Source: Lachnospiraceae bacterium
GTDB lineage: Bacteria; Bacillota; Clostridia; Lachnospirales; Lachnospiraceae
DNA length: 64,000 nucleotides
Assembly: GCA_910576335.1 (NCBI GenBank)
Contig: CAJTIU010000006.1
Coordinates: 62,001 to 126,000 of the forward strand
Direction of reading: 5' to 3'
Shown here one piece after another: positions 1 through 9,233 of the stretch (position 1 is the first letter of the stretch; each line of letters opens with the position of its first letter). The notes beneath the pieces were generated by a model, which saw only the letters and a list, made by a program, of their open reading frames with translations, did not search any database and was not told the origin of the DNA. A program made the translations under genes and the position numbers.

Positions 1-2
1 CT

Positions 3-620
3 TATAAAGAAAAAGGAATTGGAAGTTATGGGGATGCTTCTGTATTTAGCTTTCATGCTACAAAAGTTTTTAACACTATAGAAGGTGGAGCGGCAGCTTT
101 TTCAGATCATTTCATGTATGATAAACTGCATGACTTGAAAAATTTTGGGATTCGTGGCGAAGAATTAGTAACAGATGTGGGTGCTAATGCAAAGCTGAAT
201 GAATTCTGCGCGATTATGGGACTTTGTAATTTAAAACATATAACGAATGCAATTTTTTGCAGAAAAATGTTATGTGAAGAATATGAAAAACAATTAAAGG
301 ATGTCCCGGGTATTCGTATGTTTAAGAAGAAAGCCAACGTAGATAGTAACTATGGATATTTTCCAATCTTAGTTGAAAAAGAATACCCTTTGGAGAGGAA
401 TATGTTATATGAGAGGTTAAAGGAAGCAGAGATATATACAAGGAAATATTTTTATCCGTTGACTTCGGATCAAAGCTGTTTTGGTAATCAGTTTGGAAAG
501 GCTGACCTGAAGAATGCAAGAGAATTGGCAGAAAATGTGCTGGTGTTGCCGTTATATGAAACATTGACTATGCAAGAAATAGAAAAGAGTGTGGAAATTA
601 TAAAGAAAATGAGAGTTTAG
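3..620 (+). CDS. DegT/DnrJ/EryC1/StrS aminotransferase, 5' truncated
   Basis: This is the C-terminal part of a PLP-dependent sugar aminotransferase that would transaminate a nucleotide-linked keto-sugar in the cytoplasm. The open frame already runs at base 3 and continues to the stop at 620, so the start lies outside the window. The segment SFHATKVFNTIEGG, translated from about bases 48-90, is the family's PLP-lysine motif, and the K in HATK is the expected Schiff-base lysine. Downstream residues such as GANAKLNEFCAIMGL also fit the family. The gene lies 15 bp before a glycosyltransferase-like gene and appears to belong to the same surface-glycan operon. The exact sugar (for example a 4-amino or 3-amino sugar) cannot be told from this fragment. 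Confidence 0.9.
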   Translation, partial: YKEKGIGSYGDASVFSFHATKVFNTIEGGAAAFSDHFMYDKLHDLKNFGIRGEELVTDVGANAKLNEFCAIMGLCNLKHITNAIFCRKMLCEEYEKQLKDVPGIRMFKKKANVDSNYGYFPILVEKEYPLERNMLYERLKEAEIYTRKYFYPLTSDQSCFGNQFGKADLKNARELAENVLVLPLYETLTMQEIEKSVEIIKKMRV

Positions 621-635
621 GAAGGGGTACATAAG

Positions 636-2546
636 GTGGATTTTTTTTCTTTAGAATCTATAAAGAATCGAATAGATAGAAATTTTAATTGCATGAAAGA
701 ATTAGAACAATTGATTTCTATACAGACAACAGTGAATGAACGATTGGAAGTTGTTGCTTTTATTGGAAAAATGTATGCGGAATATGTGACAGGAGTGTAT
801 GCCAGTGACGTTTTGGAAAAACAGATAGTAGAGTGTGGTCAAAATATAGAATTTTCGTTATCAAATAAGCCAAGAGACAAGCATATATTGATTGTTATGA
901 CTGAATGCGGAGAAGTGGGCGGGCATACAGTATTGGTACATAATTGGATTGACTGGGATGATGAAAATCAATATTCTATTGTATTTACTGATATGAATGC
1001 AATCTATATTCCAAAATTTATAAAAAAAGTAGTGAAAAAATCAGGAGGGAAGATGGTTTGTTTGTCAGGATCCTATATGGAGAAGGCTACAAAGTTATTG
1101 GAAATATCAAAAAGTTTTCAAAGGATTCTGCTTTTTAATCATATGGAAGATATTATACCAATTCTTGCTTATGGAAATAGAAATTGGAAGATTCCTGTAT
1201 ATTTTTATAATCATGCAGATTTTAAATTTTCATATGGATTTTCTGTTGCAGATATTGTATTGAATTTGTATGAATTTGATGTTGATAAGACGATTCGTTT
1301 TAGAGGAGTACATAAAAAAAATAGTGTTTATCTTCAATTTCCAGGTCAGGGAAAGATGGATGGAAGAATAGAAAAGCAGGATAAGAAAGTAACTCGGGCA
1401 ATTCTGGAACAAAAATATGGAATAAAAAAAGATGAAAAACTAATTGTGTCCATGGGAGCAGATTTTAAATACGAAAATATAATTGGATTTGAATTTGATA
1501 GTTATGTTAGAGAGGTCTTAAAAAGATGCAGTATAGAAAGTAGTTTTCTGATTATTGGTGCAGATAGAGAAAGAGATAAGTGGATTCGATTAAAGAAAAA
1601 GACAGGAGGAAAAGCGCAGGCCTTGGGAATTTTATCAAGGACGGAGGCAGTACAGATTATATCGGCGGCAGATTTATATGTTGCTTCATTCCCGATGGTA
1701 GCTTCTGGAATGACTGATGCAGAACAGTCGGGTGTTCCATGTTTGATTCTAGACATATATGGAAGGTGTGTTGAATCGAAAAATATTGGAGTATCGGAAT
1801 CTGTTGAAGAACTGATAATAAAAACATTGGATATTTTAGAAGGGAATAAAGACAAATATCTTCAAACTTCAAATATTAATGTATGGACAAAACATGAGTG
1901 GAAAAAAAAATGGCATGCAATTTGTAATGATATAACAGAGCATGAACTGCATTTATTTCATCCACAGCGTATGATTGAAAAGCAGGAATATGTAAATTGC
2001 CAACTGATGCAGAGGGAGGCAGCTCAAACAATTTGTACTTATATAGGCTCTCATCATCTGAATGAATCAGTGAAGAGAGAAATATTTAAAATAGAACAGA
2101 AATATGATATGGGTATAAATTCAAATTATATAAATTATTTGGAGAGAAAATGTTATGACTTATCAGAATTATCTGACAAACATTTACAATTATATTTAAC
2201 ATTAATTAAATGGATGGAATTAAAACAAGAAGGAAAAAGAATAGATAAATATTTATGTCAACAGGGGTGTAATACTGTGGCGATATATGGAATGAGCTAT
2301 ATGGGAAATATGCTATATAAAGAATTAAAGAATAGTCTTGTAGATGTGGTTTATGGAATAGATAGAAATGCGGAACAGCTATATTCGGAAATTCCTATTT
2401 TTAAGCCATCAGACAAGCATAGAAAAGTAAATATTATTATTAATACAACATCAATTGAGAATTCCGAAATACTGGAAAAAATGAATGTGAACGATATAAA
2501 AATGCTACAATTAGATGATTTGCTTGATTTAATTCATGAAGAGTGA
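636..2546 (+). CDS. GT-B-like glycosyltransferase with C-terminal Rossmann module
   Basis: A 636-residue cytoplasmic protein. Residues about 80-500 look like a two-lobed GT-B transferase: a GGHTVLVHNW segment near residue 90 and a C-lobe patch (AADLYVASFP...DAEQSGVPCLIL, about 343-375) like the GT4/GT1 nucleotide-sugar face. The last ~110 residues form a separate nucleotide-binding-like module (VAIYGMSYMGN near 548, then GIDRNA near 574). The same module recurs in seven other proteins of this cluster. The gene overlaps the start region of the next one, so the two are probably translationally coupled. Donor and acceptor are unknown. The GT assignment rests on pattern only, and the classic E-x7-E motif is not clean. 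Confidence 0.65.
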   Translation: MDFFSLESIKNRIDRNFNCMKELEQLISIQTTVNERLEVVAFIGKMYAEYVTGVYASDVLEKQIVECGQNIEFSLSNKPRDKHILIVMTECGEVGGHTVLVHNWIDWDDENQYSIVFTDMNAIYIPKFIKKVVKKSGGKMVCLSGSYMEKATKLLEISKSFQRILLFNHMEDIIPILAYGNRNWKIPVYFYNHADFKFSYGFSVADIVLNLYEFDVDKTIRFRGVHKKNSVYLQFPGQGKMDGRIEKQDKKVTRAILEQKYGIKKDEKLIVSMGADFKYENIIGFEFDSYVREVLKRCSIESSFLIIGADRERDKWIRLKKKTGGKAQALGILSRTEAVQIISAADLYVASFPMVASGMTDAEQSGVPCLILDIYGRCVESKNIGVSESVEELIIKTLDILEGNKDKYLQTSNINVWTKHEWKKKWHAICNDITEHELHLFHPQRMIEKQEYVNCQLMQREAAQTICTYIGSHHLNESVKREIFKIEQKYDMGINSNYINYLERKCYDLSELSDKHLQLYLTLIKWMELKQEGKRIDKYLCQQGCNTVAIYGMSYMGNMLYKELKNSLVDVVYGIDRNAEQLYSEIPIFKPSDKHRKVNIIINTTSIENSEILEKMNVNDIKMLQLDDLLDLIHEE

Positions 2547-2560
2547 GGAGAACCGGAGAG

Positions 2561-3943
2561 ATGTATGATATGAAATATGCCCTTGAGGAATTTCTGGGAA
2601 AGGAAATATATGGATGTAAATTTTTGGGTACAAGACTGAATTTGAATCCGAATACATTTTCTTTATGCCATGAGGCGCAGGTGGGAGATCAAGTACTTGG
2701 CAAGATAGAAGAATTGTGCCCAGAAAACTATTATGAAGCATTACGGATACTTATAGAAAGAAATAAACGTAAAGATGCGCCTTGTCGAAAATGTGATAAA
2801 GGATGGTCGTACATATATGAGTTTTCTAAAATCAATTATATAACAGTCTGTACTTCTCAATATTGTAATAGTAGATGTGTATATTGTCGCTCTCATTTCG
2901 GAGAAATGGATGAGGGATATGATCCAATTCCATATTTAACAGTTTTCCATGAAAAAGAATTGTTTTCAAAAGATTGTTTTTTCGATTGGGGCGGTGGAGA
3001 GCCTACGCTGAATCAATGGTTTGAAAAAACGGTTCAATGGCTTAATGAGTGTGGTTATTACCAACGTATTAATACAAATGGAATATTGTATTCAGACGAA
3101 ACAGAGTTGGCGTTAAAGTCAGGAAATACTGAACTTCGTATAAGTGTAGATTCGGGAAGCAAAGAATGCTTTTGTTTTATGAAAGGGCATAATGCATATG
3201 AACAAGTATGGGATCACATACATAATTATTGCAAGGCAAGTGATAAAGTTTACGTAAAGTATAATGTGTGTAATTATAATTCTGATTTTAGAGAAATTGA
3301 AATATTTATTGAACGTTGTAAAAAATGTGGTGTAAAACATTTAATAATTGATGCAGAAGTAAGTTCATATCAACCGATAAAAAATGCAGGTCCCTTTTAT
3401 TTTTCTTATAAAGAATTTAAAGCAGTACATTATTTAGAAAGATTAGCAAAGAAAGAAGGGTTCGATGTTCTGATAAGCGGGTATGCTTTTTCTGTAAGGG
3501 CAGAATTTAACGAGAGTGGTAATTTAATATTGCCACAAGAATACTTTGATAATTTAGATTATGAAATTTGTTCTCATGGTGTTAAAGTCCAAACATTTCC
3601 GTCTATTTTATATATGACGGAATATATTAAGCAGAAAAAGAATCCTGTGGTTGTGTGGGGAGGGGGCTATGTTGGAAAAAACTGTATTAATATGTTGAAA
3701 ACAAAAGGTGTTTTAGTTGAATCAGTGATTGATAAAAATATGGTTTTACAAGGCAGTAAGATTCAAGGAGTTAGTGTGAGTTTGCCACAAGAATATTTTT
3801 CCAGCCATGTTGATTCGCAAATAATTCTAACAGGAAAATATTGGAAAGAAATGTTAGGCGAAATTAATCAATACCAATATAGTAGCTGTGCAATCTATTA
3901 TATGCCAGAGTGTTATTATGAAAGTGAAAAAAATAATATATAA
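2561..3943 (+). CDS. Radical SAM protein with C-terminal Rossmann module
   Basis: The radical SAM signature CxxxCxxC (CNSRCVYC; cysteines at about residues 102, 106 and 109) should bind the [4Fe-4S] cluster that cleaves S-adenosylmethionine. It is followed by the glycine-rich WGGGEPT motif for SAM binding. A CRKC pair lies upstream. The core spans about 95-290. The C-terminal ~100 residues are the Rossmann-like module of this cluster (VVVWGGGYVG near 363, then VIDKN). GTG 2543 is possible, but ATG 2561 with GAGGAG about 10 bp upstream is better placed; ATG 2570 is also possible. Radical SAM enzymes are unusual inside a glycan-assembly operon. The substrate, peptide or sugar, is unknown. Confidence 0.8.
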   Translation: MYDMKYALEEFLGKEIYGCKFLGTRLNLNPNTFSLCHEAQVGDQVLGKIEELCPENYYEALRILIERNKRKDAPCRKCDKGWSYIYEFSKINYITVCTSQYCNSRCVYCRSHFGEMDEGYDPIPYLTVFHEKELFSKDCFFDWGGGEPTLNQWFEKTVQWLNECGYYQRINTNGILYSDETELALKSGNTELRISVDSGSKECFCFMKGHNAYEQVWDHIHNYCKASDKVYVKYNVCNYNSDFREIEIFIERCKKCGVKHLIIDAEVSSYQPIKNAGPFYFSYKEFKAVHYLERLAKKEGFDVLISGYAFSVRAEFNESGNLILPQEYFDNLDYEICSHGVKVQTFPSILYMTEYIKQKKNPVVVWGGGYVGKNCINMLKTKGVLVESVIDKNMVLQGSKIQGVSVSLPQEYFSSHVDSQIILTGKYWKEMLGEINQYQYSSCAIYYMPECYYESEKNNI

Positions 3944-3962
3944 AAAGAGAGGATTTGTGATT

Positions 3963-5357
3963 ATGATATTTTGTGAAAGGCCATGGACGATGATGTATTT
4001 GATTAATGCAGAGGAAGGCGAAGTATGGCCTTGCTCATGGTTAGATAGCAACATGAAAATGGGAAATATATTAAAACAAAGTGTAGATGAGCTTATACAG
4101 AGCGAAAATATAAAAAAATTAAGAGAATCCATTTTGGATGGTTCTTTTCAATATTGTGATTGTCATAAGTGTACTTTTATTGCTAATAATAGTTTGCCAG
4201 ATTTAAGTGAAGAGGAGATAGAAAAGATTATTCAGACACCGTTTCCTCATCAGTTTAATATTGCTTATGATGAAACTTGTAATCATGCATGCCCTTCATG
4301 CAGACATGATTATTTTAAAGCTAGTGAAGGTTATTATGAAAAGGTAGAATTGATAAATGAAAAAATGCTGCCATATTATAATAAGGCCTCGTTTTTGTCA
4401 ATAAATGGTAGAGGTGATATTTTTGTATGTGAACATTTGCTCTCAATGCTTGAACGACTGACACCAGAAAATGATAATATGGAATTTATGATCGAAACAA
4501 ATGCCGCGTTATTTGATGAAAAACACTGGAACAGGATTGCGCATCTAGGAAAATATAATGTACAAGTTATGGCTACGGTAAATAGTTTTCAAGATAGCAC
4601 ATATAGATACTTGAATGGATATGCGAATCATGTAGATAGTGTAATAAAAAATTTAAAATATATTTCTTCTTTAAGACAGCAGAATATTGTTAATAATTTT
4701 GAAATTTCAATGATTGTACAGGAATCAAATTTTAGAGAATTGCCAGATTATATTCATAGGTGTTTGAATGAATTTGGAGCGGATAAGGTGCGGCTTCGTG
4801 GCATTATGCAATTTTCAATGCCAGATACAGAATTTTGGATAAAAGACGTGTTTAATCCCCTCCATCCTTTTTATAAGGAAGCATTAGACATTCTTCATCA
4901 TCCAATTATGGAAGATCCTCGTGTTTGGTTTTGGGAGGGGGACTATGAGCACGTGCGGAAACCGAAAAAATTTCCGGTTAATAGATTTGAAGAGTACTAT
5001 AATTTACTTTGGAAAATGTGTCAATTAGATGACAAAAACCAATTAGAAAAAGTTTTTGGAATTTTAAAAAATAAAAAAATTGCATTATATGGAGCGGGAC
5101 ATTTGGCAGAATATGTTGTGCGGAAAATGCTTCAATTCGGGATAATGCCTTTTTGTATATATGATAAACATGTAGATGGATATTGTATAGAAGGGGTGCC
5201 GATATATAGGATGAATCAGGCCACTAAAATAGATATTGAAGTGCTTGTTAATACGCTTGCCTTTTATCAAGATGAAATAATGGAAGGACTTGATATTATT
5301 GGATATTGCGGAAAAGTGATAACGTTAGATGAAATTCTTTTTCCTGTAGGTGAGTAA
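3963..5357 (+). CDS. Radical SAM protein with N-terminal SPASM-like cysteines and C-terminal Rossmann module
   Basis: This second radical SAM enzyme directly follows the first. The N-terminal 75 residues carry a SPASM-like cysteine set (C4, C24, then CDCHKC at about 65-70) that may hold an auxiliary cluster. SPASM domains normally lie after the radical SAM core, so the order is reversed here. The core has CNHACPSC with cysteines at about 106, 110 and 113. The last ~100 residues are the shared Rossmann-like module (IALYGAGHLAE near 373, then IYDKH). ATG 3963 is chosen because AGAGAGG sits about 10 bp upstream and the 3888 start would run back through the previous gene. Its pairing with the preceding enzyme suggests a joint modification step of unknown chemistry. 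Confidence 0.78.
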   Translation: MIFCERPWTMMYLINAEEGEVWPCSWLDSNMKMGNILKQSVDELIQSENIKKLRESILDGSFQYCDCHKCTFIANNSLPDLSEEEIEKIIQTPFPHQFNIAYDETCNHACPSCRHDYFKASEGYYEKVELINEKMLPYYNKASFLSINGRGDIFVCEHLLSMLERLTPENDNMEFMIETNAALFDEKHWNRIAHLGKYNVQVMATVNSFQDSTYRYLNGYANHVDSVIKNLKYISSLRQQNIVNNFEISMIVQESNFRELPDYIHRCLNEFGADKVRLRGIMQFSMPDTEFWIKDVFNPLHPFYKEALDILHHPIMEDPRVWFWEGDYEHVRKPKKFPVNRFEEYYNLLWKMCQLDDKNQLEKVFGILKNKKIALYGAGHLAEYVVRKMLQFGIMPFCIYDKHVDGYCIEGVPIYRMNQATKIDIEVLVNTLAFYQDEIMEGLDIIGYCGKVITLDEILFPVGE

Positions 5358-5358
5358 A

Positions 5359-6531
5359 ATGAGTGTGGCAGAGAATGTAAAAAATGTTTGCCTGGCTGAT
5401 GCATATATTGAAGATAATATTTTATATGCAGGTGGTTTTGAACAGAATATATTATTGAGATTTAATATGCAAAGTTTGGAGTTAAAGTGGATTGGATGGT
5501 TTAATGATTTTAAACTGCGAACTAGTTTTCAAATTCGCGATGTTTTTAGATTTGAAGATAGTCTGTTTTTCTTTTCAAAAAATTCATATGAAATAGCAGA
5601 GTATAATTTGAAACAGAATAGTTTTCAGTATTATTATCCGGAAGACAATATAGAAGAAAATGAACTTATCCATTCTGTCTGCCGTTTTGAAGATAAGATA
5701 TGGATGTTTGGTAAAGCTACAGATACATATGTTATGGTTTTCTCAATGGAAAAAAGGATATATATTTCTGAGAGGATAATTATAGAGAGGGTAATAAACA
5801 AGTATGTTCCGTTTGCATTTGAAAGCAGTATTTGTATAGATGGGAGAATATGGCGATGTATACCGGGAAGTTCCTGCCTTCTTATATTGGATGTAAAAAA
5901 ACGACATGCTCAATTTCTTGAAACAAATTTACAAGTATTCTTCCAGACAATGAATTATGATAAAGGTATTATATACATTTTAACGGTAGATGGTAAAAAT
6001 ATTGTTGCGATAGATACATCCACATATCAAATAAAAATGTATCAAACAGGATATGCTGGAAAAATGAAATTTCCGTTTTTTGAAGCAATAAAAACTGAAA
6101 AATATCTCATTTTTCTTCCACGTTTCGAGAAAGAGATTTTTTGTTATGAGATAATAGGAGAAGAGAATCTATGTCTTGTGAATCGGTTGAAATTGCCAAA
6201 AGAATTCAAAAAAATACATGATGTTGAGCATCGAACTTTATTTCGAGGATGGAAAAAAATAAATAATGGGTTATATTTGCTTCCGTTTGCGGGAAACGGA
6301 ATGCTTCGATTGGATTTGGATTCTTTGGAAATTACATGTTATCCTATAAAGTTTTTTGAGAAGGATTATTTGATATGGAGCTTACAGACTAGACCTATAC
6401 AAAGTGAAAAAGAGATTAGTTTAAAAGATTACCTGATAGGAATTACAAACAATTTACAGAACGGGGATTATCAAATAAATAATAAAATAGAAAGACAGAA
6501 AAATGTTATTTGGAGCGGAGTGTTGAAATAA
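5359..6531 (+). CDS. Hypothetical protein, probable beta-propeller
   Basis: A 390-residue protein with no signal peptide. It shows repeated units of about 45-50 residues in which a hydrophobic strand ends in W or F followed by an acidic turn, for example ILYAGGFEQNILLRFN, KIWMFGKATDTYVMVF and GIIYILTVDGKNIVAID. This pattern is typical of Kelch/PQQ-like beta-propellers, but I cannot name a family. It overlaps the end of the preceding gene's reading context by only a few bases (AGGTGAG at 5348-5354 precedes ATG 5359) and is followed 15 bp later by the WbsX-like gene. Its place between two radical SAM genes and a glycan enzyme suggests a binding or scaffolding role, which is inference. Confidence 0.6.
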   Translation: MSVAENVKNVCLADAYIEDNILYAGGFEQNILLRFNMQSLELKWIGWFNDFKLRTSFQIRDVFRFEDSLFFFSKNSYEIAEYNLKQNSFQYYYPEDNIEENELIHSVCRFEDKIWMFGKATDTYVMVFSMEKRIYISERIIIERVINKYVPFAFESSICIDGRIWRCIPGSSCLLILDVKKRHAQFLETNLQVFFQTMNYDKGIIYILTVDGKNIVAIDTSTYQIKMYQTGYAGKMKFPFFEAIKTEKYLIFLPRFEKEIFCYEIIGEENLCLVNRLKLPKEFKKIHDVEHRTLFRGWKKINNGLYLLPFAGNGMLRLDLDSLEITCYPIKFFEKDYLIWSLQTRPIQSEKEISLKDYLIGITNNLQNGDYQINNKIERQKNVIWSGVLK

Positions 6532-6546
6532 CACATGAGGTGATTT

Positions 6547-8064
6547 ATGAAAGTATTGGCAATGTATTTACCGCAATTTTATCAAGTAAAGGAGAACGAT
6601 GAATGGTGGGGGGAGGGATTTACGGAATGGGTATCTGTAAAAGAAGCGGAACCTCTTTTTGATGAGCATTATCAGCCTAGAGTCCCTCAAAATTATTATG
6701 ATTTACTTAACAAAGATACCATGATATGGCAATCCTCGTTAATGAAAAAATATAATATTGACGGGGTATGTATGTATCATTACTGGTTTAAAAACGGAAG
6801 ACAGATTCTAGAAAAACCTGCTCAAAATTTATTGCAATGGAAAGAAATCAATATGCCGTTTTGTTTTTGCTGGGCGAATGAGACCTGGGCTCGTTCTTGG
6901 AGTAAGATTCAGAACAAGAACGTCTGGTCAAAAGTACGGGAGCAGAATAAAAATGATACAAAAGGTGAAGTTTTGCTTGAACAGAATTACGGAAATGAAG
7001 AGCAGTGGAGACAGCATTTCGAGTATCTGTTGCCTTTTTTTCAGGACAAACGGTATATAAAAGTTGAAGGTAGGCCTTTATTTTTATTATATAAAGAGAC
7101 AGATGTCCCATGTCTGCCTGAAATGCTAGAATACTGGGAAAAATTAGCTAAACTGAATGGGATTGATGGTATTTACATAATAGGAGCCGGAGAAAATAAA
7201 AATAAAAGATACGGAATAGATGCAAAACTATATCACCAGCCGTCTAGGAGTATTAGGCAGATGCCGGTGGCACATACATTTAAAAACGGACGAAATGTTA
7301 ATGTCTGGGATTATGAGAAAGTCTGGGAAAAGATTTTGGATGAAGAGCCAGAAGGTAAAGTATATTTCGAGGGATTTGCCGGATATGATGATACTCCGAG
7401 ACGCGGTGAAGAAGGCAGCATTGTATTTCATTCTACACCGGAAGCATTTTCATATTATTTGACAGAATTAATGGCAAAGAGTGCGGCTTATCATAATGAA
7501 ATAGTATTTATAAATGCATGGAATGAATGGGGGGAAGGAATGTATCTGGAACCGGATGAAAGATATGGGGAGAAGTATTTGAATGCGGTTTTATATGCAA
7601 AATCGAATTATAGCCGTCTAATTGGCAAGTATACAGAAAAGAAAAAAGCAGGAAAGGAAGTACAGCAGGTCGAGGAGTTGAATAAAGTTATAGATAAAAA
7701 TGTGCGTTATTTACAGTTGCTAGATCAATGGATGGCGCTGCGTGAACAGGGATGTTCATTAGCAGATAAGTTATTCGAATTTGGTTATACAAAGATAGCT
7801 GTGTATGGATATGGAACCCTAGGCAGGCATTTGGGAACAGAACTTATTGAGAGTAAGGTTACGATGGAATATATTGTTGATCAGCAAAAGGATAAGATCA
7901 GTGCAGATGTCCCAGTTTATTTACCGGAAGAGGTTTTGCCGGAGACAGAGCTTGTGGTGGTAACGGCAGTTTATGATTATGATGAGATTTATAAAAGGCT
8001 GAGAGAAAAGAGCGATTGTAAAATCATATCATTAGAAGCTCTTATTTTTGAGGAGGAAATGTGA
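6547..8064 (+). CDS. WbsX / GH99-like glycan protein with C-terminal Rossmann module
   Basis: Residues 1 to about 355 match the WbsX-type family (Glyco_tran_WbsX, related to GH99): MYLPQFYQVKENDEWWGEGF at the N-terminus, CWANETWAR near 110 and NAWNEWGEG near 322. The family is found in O-antigen and exopolysaccharide clusters and is thought to transfer or process sugars. From about residue 385 the protein continues into the Rossmann-like module (IAVYGYGTLG near 417, then YIVDQQ), preceded by a LLDQWMALREQG helix that also precedes the module in the proteins at 636 and 15118. The start is ATG 6547, preceded by GAGGTG. It sits in the middle of the glycan operon. Confidence 0.82.
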   Translation: MKVLAMYLPQFYQVKENDEWWGEGFTEWVSVKEAEPLFDEHYQPRVPQNYYDLLNKDTMIWQSSLMKKYNIDGVCMYHYWFKNGRQILEKPAQNLLQWKEINMPFCFCWANETWARSWSKIQNKNVWSKVREQNKNDTKGEVLLEQNYGNEEQWRQHFEYLLPFFQDKRYIKVEGRPLFLLYKETDVPCLPEMLEYWEKLAKLNGIDGIYIIGAGENKNKRYGIDAKLYHQPSRSIRQMPVAHTFKNGRNVNVWDYEKVWEKILDEEPEGKVYFEGFAGYDDTPRRGEEGSIVFHSTPEAFSYYLTELMAKSAAYHNEIVFINAWNEWGEGMYLEPDERYGEKYLNAVLYAKSNYSRLIGKYTEKKKAGKEVQQVEELNKVIDKNVRYLQLLDQWMALREQGCSLADKLFEFGYTKIAVYGYGTLGRHLGTELIESKVTMEYIVDQQKDKISADVPVYLPEEVLPETELVVVTAVYDYDEIYKRLREKSDCKIISLEALIFEEEM

Positions 8065-8069
8065 CTTAA

Positions 8070-9230
8070 ATGTTAATTAGTATCATTATGGCGGTATACA
8101 ATAACGAAAAATATTTTCCTTTGGCTGTAAAGAGTATCGTAGAACAGAGCTACACGGATTTTGAATTGATTATTATTGACGACGGTTCAACAGACAGAAC
8201 GCCGGTGATTGCAGATGAGATTGCTGCAGGAGATTGCAGGATTAAGGTTATACATCAAAGCAACCAATGGATTTATGCAAGCTTTAACAGGGGAATAGAG
8301 GAAGCAGAAGGGGAGTACATCTATATTGTAAATTCGGATGACCGGATACGTCAGGGGAGTCTTGCGTTAATGGCTGAAAAAGCTCTCAGATACAGACCGG
8401 ATGTTATTTGGACAAAGGTTCTGATTCATGAATGTGATGAGGAACAAAATATCATATCCTACAATCAGATGAATTTGGATAATTGGGTTGATAAAGAGAG
8501 ATATTGCCCGGATACAGAATCCGTACATAAGATTTGGCCGTTTTTGTTTGTTAGCTCTCTGGCGCAAAATCAAGCCAATTTGTATCGGAGTGAGTTAATG
8601 AAAAGGTATAGATTCCGGAATGATGTATATGGTGCGGATACGTTGTTTAATCTCAGTATCGCTCCAGAGATAAAGACAGCTTATGTTATGAAAGAGCCGG
8701 TATATGATTTTTTTATTTATCAAAAAGAAGGGATGAACGCTTCGACAGGGAGATTTTATCCATATGAGCACCAGATGTTTAATGAAATATATACGAAGTA
8801 TGTAGAATTATTTTCTTCATGGAATCTTCCGGTGGAGAGTTATAAAGAAATTCTGATAAGCAGGAGAATTAAGCAGATATCAGGAGAAACGGGCTCTTTG
8901 TTATGCGGAAATTGTGTAATGTCAACGGAAGAAAAACTGGAGTATATACTAAATGTTATTCCGGATGAAACGGTAAGAGGCTGCGCAAAGTGGGGAAAGC
9001 GTGAAGAGGAATTGGAAAGCCGTATTCTGTCAGGCATTCGGGCAATACTTGTGAAAGAACAGATTGAAAAAAGAAGTAAGATGCATTTTGTGTATGAGCT
9101 ATTGGATTCACTGCTGCGGTATGAAAAAGAAGAGGAAGATTTTAGAAAAATAGAAGAGGCTGTGTGGAATCCTCTTAATCCTGCCCGCATAGGAAGAATA
9201 TTTTATGATAAGTTGGAAAAGAGTTGTTAG
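8070..9230 (+). CDS. Glycosyltransferase family 2
   Basis: A 386-residue GT-A fold transferase. The N-terminus SIIMAVYNNEKYFPLAVKSI and IIDDGSTD are standard GT2 nucleotide-binding motifs. NSDDR near residue 90 is the DXD-type metal site. The second half is helical and less conserved. It lacks the Rossmann-like module found in many of its neighbours. The start at 8070 follows AGGAGG by about 13 bp, a slightly long spacing, and the gene begins 5 bp after the WbsX-like gene. It ends 3 bp before capE. It probably adds one residue of the repeat unit, but the sugar is unknown. Confidence 0.88.
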   Translation: MLISIIMAVYNNEKYFPLAVKSIVEQSYTDFELIIIDDGSTDRTPVIADEIAAGDCRIKVIHQSNQWIYASFNRGIEEAEGEYIYIVNSDDRIRQGSLALMAEKALRYRPDVIWTKVLIHECDEEQNIISYNQMNLDNWVDKERYCPDTESVHKIWPFLFVSSLAQNQANLYRSELMKRYRFRNDVYGADTLFNLSIAPEIKTAYVMKEPVYDFFIYQKEGMNASTGRFYPYEHQMFNEIYTKYVELFSSWNLPVESYKEILISRRIKQISGETGSLLCGNCVMSTEEKLEYILNVIPDETVRGCAKWGKREEELESRILSGIRAILVKEQIEKRSKMHFVYELLDSLLRYEKEEEDFRKIEEAVWNPLNPARIGRIFYDKLEKSC

Positions 9231-9233
9231 GAT

